The notes under the pieces were generated by a model. That model saw only the letters and a program-made list of their open reading frames with translations. It was not told the DNA's origin and did not search any database. DNA of 64,000 nucleotides from Streptomyces hiroshimensis (GTDB lineage Bacteria > Actinomycetota > Actinomycetes > Streptomycetales > Streptomycetaceae), in NCBI RefSeq assembly GCF_014650335.1, contig NZ_BMUT01000003.1:166549-230548 (forward strand), given 5' to 3'. Below, one piece after another: positions 61,401-64,000 of this stretch. The translations under genes and the position numbers were made by a program. The first letter of the stretch is position 1; every line of letters starts with the position of its first letter.

Positions 61401-64000
61401 GCGTCGGCGCCGGCCTCCTCCGCGATCTCCTGCACGGCACCGGCCAGCAGCGGGTGCGGGCTGCACTCGACGAACACCCCGTGCCCGTCCTCCAGCAGCG
61501 TCCGTACGGTCTGCTCGAACTCCACCGTGCGGCGGGCGTTGCGGTACCAGTACTCGGCGTCCAGGGTGCCGGTGTCCAGCACGGCGCCGGTCACCGTGGA
61601 GTAGAAGGGGACGTCCGCCGCGCGCGGCGTGACCGGGGCCAGCAGCTCCAGCAGCTCCGTGCGCAGGCTCTCGACCTGGGCGGAGTGCCCGGCACCGGTG
61701 GCACCGCGGACCTTGCGCACGCGGACGCCTTCGCCTTCGAGCTCCGCCAGCAGTTCGTCGACCGCGCCGGGCTCCCCGGAGACGGTCAGGGCGGCGGGCC
61801 CGTTGACGGCGGCGACCGACAGCCGGTCCCCGTACTTCTCCAGCCGCGCGCGGGCCCGGTCGGCGGGCATCGCGACCGCGAGCATCGCGCCCTTGCCGAT
61901 GAGCTTGGTGAGCGTGCGGCTGCGCAGGGCCACGATCCGGGCCGCGTCGTCCAGGGTCAGCGCCCCCGCGACGTAGGCGGCTGCGACCTCGCCCTGCGAG
62001 TGGCCGACGACGGCGGCGGGCGTCACTCCGTAGGAGCGCCACAGGTCGGCCAGCGACACCATCACCGTGAACAGCGCGGGCTGGGCGACCTCCACGTCCT
62101 CCATGCCCGGCGCGCCCGGCTCGGCGCGCAGGACGTCGAGCAGCGGCCAGTCGAGGTAGGGGGCGAACGCCTCGGCGCAGGCCTTCGCCTGCTCGGCGAA
62201 GACCGGGGAGGTCTCCAGCAGTTCCGCGGCCATTTCCGTCCACTGCGAGCCGTGGCCGGGGAAGACGAAGGCGACCTTGCCGGAGGCCGTGGTGGAGCCC
62301 TGGACCACGGTGTCCGCGGGCTCGCCCTCGGCGAGCGCCACAAGCCCGGACCGCAGTTCGTGCCGGTCGCGGCCGACGACCACGGCCCGCTGCTCCAGCT
62401 GGGTCCGCGTGGTGACGAGGGCGCGGCCGACGCCGGGCAGGGAGAGCCCTTCGATGCGGTCGAGGTGGTTCAGCAGCCGGCGGGCCTGCTCGCGCAGGGA
62501 CCGCGCGGTCTTCGCGGACAGCGCCCACGGGAACACGTCCACGGCCTGGGCGGTGGTGGTAGTGGTGCCGTCCGGGGTCGTGCGGGTCTGCTCGTCCTCG
62601 GCGGCGGGCCCGGTCTCCGGGGCCTGTTCGATGATGGTGTGCACGTTGGTGCCGCTCATGCCGAAGGAGGAGACGGCTGCGCGCCGGGGCCTGCCCCGGT
62701 CGGGCCAGGCGGTCTGCTCGGTCAGCAGGCGTACGTTCCCACCGCTCCAGTCGACGTCCGGGGTCGGCTCTTCGACGTGCAGGGTCTGCGGCAGGACGCC
62801 GTTGCGGATCGCCATCACCATCTTGATGACGCCGCCGACGCCCGCGGCCGCCTGGGAGTGGCCGATGTTGGACTTCAGCGAGCCGAGCCACAGGGGGCGT
62901 TCCTCGGAGCGCTCCTTGCCGTACGTGGCCAGCAGCGCCTGTGCCTCGATGGGGTCGCCGAGCTTGGTGCCGGTGCCGTGGGCCTCCACGGCGTCCACCT
63001 CGTCCGGGGCGATCCGGGCGTTGGCCAGGGCCTGTCGGATCACCTGCTGCTGGGCCTTGCCGCTGGGGGCGGTCAGGCCGTTGGAGGCGCCGTCCTGGTT
63101 GACCGCGCTGCCCCGTACGACGGCCAGCACCTGGTGCCCGTTGCGGCGCGCGTCGGACAGGCGCTCGACCAGGACCAGGCCGACGCCCTCGGCGAAGCCG
63201 GTGCCGTCGGCGGTCGAGGAGAACGCCTTGCAGCGGCCGTCGGCGGACAGCGCGCGCTGCCTGCTCGACATCGTGAACGCGGACGGGCCGGCCATCACCA
63301 TCACGCCGCCGGCCAGCGCCATCGAGCACTCGCCGTTGCGCAGCGCCTGCACGGCGAGGTGGAGGGCGGTCAGCGAGGACGAGCACGCGGTGTCGACGGT
63401 GACCGACGGCCCCTGCAGGCCGAAGGCGTAGGAGAGGCGGCCGGAGATCACGCTGGCCGCGTTGCCGCTGGGGATGTAGCCCTCGACGCCGTCGGGCACC
63501 TTGAGCGGGCGGGCGGTGTAGTCCTGGTAGCCGGAGCCGACGAACACGCCGGTGCCGGTGGAGCGCACGGTGTGCGGGGCGATCCCGGCGCGTTCGAAGG
63601 CCTCCCACGTGGTCTCCAGCAGCAGGCGCTGCTGCGGGTCCATGGCGACGGCCTCGCGCGGGCTGATCCCGAAGACGGCGGGGTCGAACTCGTCCGCGTC
63701 GTGCAGGAATCCGCCCTGGGTGGTGTACGTGGTGCCGGGGTGGTCGGGGTCCGGGTGGTAGAGCGCCTCGACGTCCCAGCCGCGGTTGCCGGGGAAGCGG
63801 GAGATCGCGTCGCGGCCGGAGGCGACCAGCTCCCACAGGTCCTCGGGCGAGCGCACGCCGCCGGGGTAGCGGCAGGCCATCCCGATGATGGCGATCGGCT
63901 CGTCCAGTACGGCGGCGGCCGCCGAGGCCGTGGCCTGCGGGTCCTGGCCGCCGGTGAGTTCGGTGAGCAGGTGGGCGGCGAGGTCCGCGGCCGTGGGGTG
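58406..64000 (-). CDS. Type I modular polyketide synthase, terminal module with thioesterase (5' end outside window)
   Basis: 1864 residues are visible and the frame is open at the window edge. The first ~15 residues are the end of an upstream ACP ([12 protein letters not shown]), so the protein has at least two modules. Then KS (Cys in VDTACSSSL near residue 206, His in EAHGTGT and NIGHSQAA), AT (GHSQGE near 668; GAGHS near 770, 61682-61696), KR (GGTGGVG near 1216; YASANAF; no LDD, so A-type alcohol likely), ACP ([10 protein letters not shown], Ser near 1523) and TE (GYSSGGW near 1708, His in GNHYSMM). No DH or ER in this module. It would add the last extender, leave a beta-hydroxyl, and release the macrolactone. 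Confidence 0.95.
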   Translation of the reverse strand, partial: HPTAADLAAHLLTELTGGQDPQATASAAAAVLDEPIAIIGMACRYPGGVRSPEDLWELVASGRDAISRFPGNRGWDVEALYHPDPDHPGTTYTTQGGFLHDADEFDPAVFGISPREAVAMDPQQRLLLETTWEAFERAGIAPHTVRSTGTGVFVGSGYQDYTARPLKVPDGVEGYIPSGNAASVISGRLSYAFGLQGPSVTVDTACSSSLTALHLAVQALRNGECSMALAGGVMVMAGPSAFTMSSRQRALSADGRCKAFSSTADGTGFAEGVGLVLVERLSDARRNGHQVLAVVRGSAVNQDGASNGLTAPSGKAQQQVIRQALANARIAPDEVDAVEAHGTGTKLGDPIEAQALLATYGKERSEERPLWLGSLKSNIGHSQAAAGVGGVIKMVMAIRNGVLPQTLHVEEPTPDVDWSGGNVRLLTEQTAWPDRGRPRRAAVSSFGMSGTNVHTIIEQAPETGPAAEDEQTRTTPDGTTTTTAQAVDVFPWALSAKTARSLREQARRLLNHLDRIEGLSLPGVGRALVTTRTQLEQRAVVVGRDRHELRSGLVALAEGEPADTVVQGSTTASGKVAFVFPGHGSQWTEMAAELLETSPVFAEQAKACAEAFAPYLDWPLLDVLRAEPGAPGMEDVEVAQPALFTVMVSLADLWRSYGVTPAAVVGHSQGEVAAAYVAGALTLDDAARIVALRSRTLTKLIGKGAMLAVAMPADRARARLEKYGDRLSVAAVNGPAALTVSGEPGAVDELLAELEGEGVRVRKVRGATGAGHSAQVESLRTELLELLAPVTPRAADVPFYSTVTGAVLDTGTLDAEYWYRNARRTVEFEQTVRTLLEDGHGVFVECSPHPLLAGAVQEIAEEAGADAVTGASLRRDQGGMDRFLRSVSELHVNGVHVDWTVPFAGHPEQRVDLPTYAFQRQRYWLEGADPEPAGTDPVEARFWDLVEDADLSALAGELGADDAALIGPALPVLSAWRRRSREKSTVDGWRYRVAFRQLTDAPAAPDLDGLWLAVLPAGLADEEWAPCVVGVLGAHGAKVRVVELPVDCDRADAANRLAEELGTEQPAGVLSMLGLAPGLHPAHPTLSASLAATVTLLQALGDLDVQAPLWCATRGAVSTGASDPLRDADQAQLWGLGLVAALELPRRWGGLVDLPEELDEHALRRLAGVLAQHDEDQLAVRADGVFGRRMVRARPADAEPATPWRPRGTVLVTGGTGGVGRNLARWLAGAGAQHLVLTSRSGPDAPGAQELHAELTALGAEVTIAACDIADREAVARLLAGIEDWHPLTAVLHAAGTARSSMLTHAGLDEFAEAAASKVTGAVHLDELLDGRELDAFVLFASGAGVWGSGGQASYASANAFLDALALRRRARGLTATSLAWGGWAGGGMVDEAVQERGEKRGLGFMAPELAISALHQAVEHDEAALTVAPIDWEKFLPAFTVGRPSPLLADLPDVQRILEAEQAAVEETGADAGLAAELAGLAPAEQEERLLEHIRSQSAVVLGHASAEDVQPTAQFLELGFDSLTAIDLRRRLSAATGLKLPAGLAFDHPTPAKLAKHLLTKLGSAGRGAAEEERPADMLVQLYQHASENGTAAEAMGMLMEAARFRRSFERPEELDRPPAPVRFSQGDSPFALMCFSPYVVPAGAHQYARFAAPFRDRMDMWALTHPGYEKGEPVPSDVDAVLRLHARTVLECAGGKPVVLLGYSSGGWIAHGVAARLEAMGEKPVAVVMVDSFSREIPFDRQVLNAMAQAQSQRLDFMRSGGEQLTAMGRYMHLFDDWAAPEIGAPTLLVRASEPMPAAGATDGDGRAAPPEHVGTTVEVAGNHYSMMEDHAGTTAAAVESWLADVVTDPSGPAVPPDATT

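Overview
This 64 kb window is very GC-rich, with frequent GTG and TTG starts, short intergenic gaps and many ATGA start/stop overlaps. Together with a polyene-type modular polyketide synthase, LAL-type LuxR regulators and a ChoA-like cholesterol oxidase, this points to a Streptomyces or close relative. The window looks like an accessory, secondary-metabolite-rich part of the chromosome. No rRNA, tRNA, CRISPR array or insertion sequence was recognised.

Region 1 (2-9,879): the tail of a LuxR-type regulator is followed by a minus-strand gene set for a thiazole/oxazole-modified peptide (LAP/TOMM RiPP). A 55-residue precursor (9712-9879) has a Cys/Ser-rich core, [16 protein letters not shown]. It is followed by two consecutive hairpins and then a VOC-fold protein, a SagB-type azoline dehydrogenase, a HemN-like radical SAM protein, an E1-like leader-binding protein, a YcaO cyclodehydratase ending in PxPxP, two overlapping CPBP membrane proteases, a luciferase-like monooxygenase and a secreted alpha/beta hydrolase.

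Region 2 (10,166-19,398): a secreted M14 carboxypeptidase; a MerR regulator with an alpha/beta hydrolase and a clear MerR-type operator; a PAP2 membrane phosphatase; a GNAT acetyltransferase; two divergent IucA/IucC (NIS) siderophore synthetases; and small proteins.

Region 3 (19,111-34,780): the least understood part. A cytosolic-looking S8 protease and a stand-alone paralogue of its N-terminal domain diverge from a 13-kb operon of six large proteins without signal peptides: a DUF6603-like protein, two proteins I do not recognise, a hemopexin-repeat/beta-propeller protein, and two paralogous beta-domain proteins that flank it. This is the best candidate for an undescribed system.

Region 4 (35,012-42,738): AzlCD amino-acid exporter with a divergent Lrp regulator; a TetR-controlled SnoaL/NmrA pair with two perfect operators; a CGNR zinc-finger regulator; an ABC-F ATPase; a Tat-exported epoxide-hydrolase-like enzyme; and a decayed ATPase remnant.

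Region 5 (42,864-64,000, minus strand, running off the right end): one end of a filipin-like polyene macrolide cluster. In transcription order it encodes the terminal PKS module with thioesterase, a crotonyl-CoA carboxylase/reductase, two CYP105-type P450s, a 3Fe-4S ferredoxin, a PAS-LuxR activator, three tandem LAL regulators and a cholesterol oxidase. The gene order follows the filipin pteB-to-pteG order as I recall it, but the triple LAL set is more like nystatin or reedsmycin clusters. The reductase would supply a long-chain alkylmalonyl extender to the terminal module, whose AT has a GAGH motif. The P450s, fed by the ferredoxin, would hydroxylate the macrolactone.
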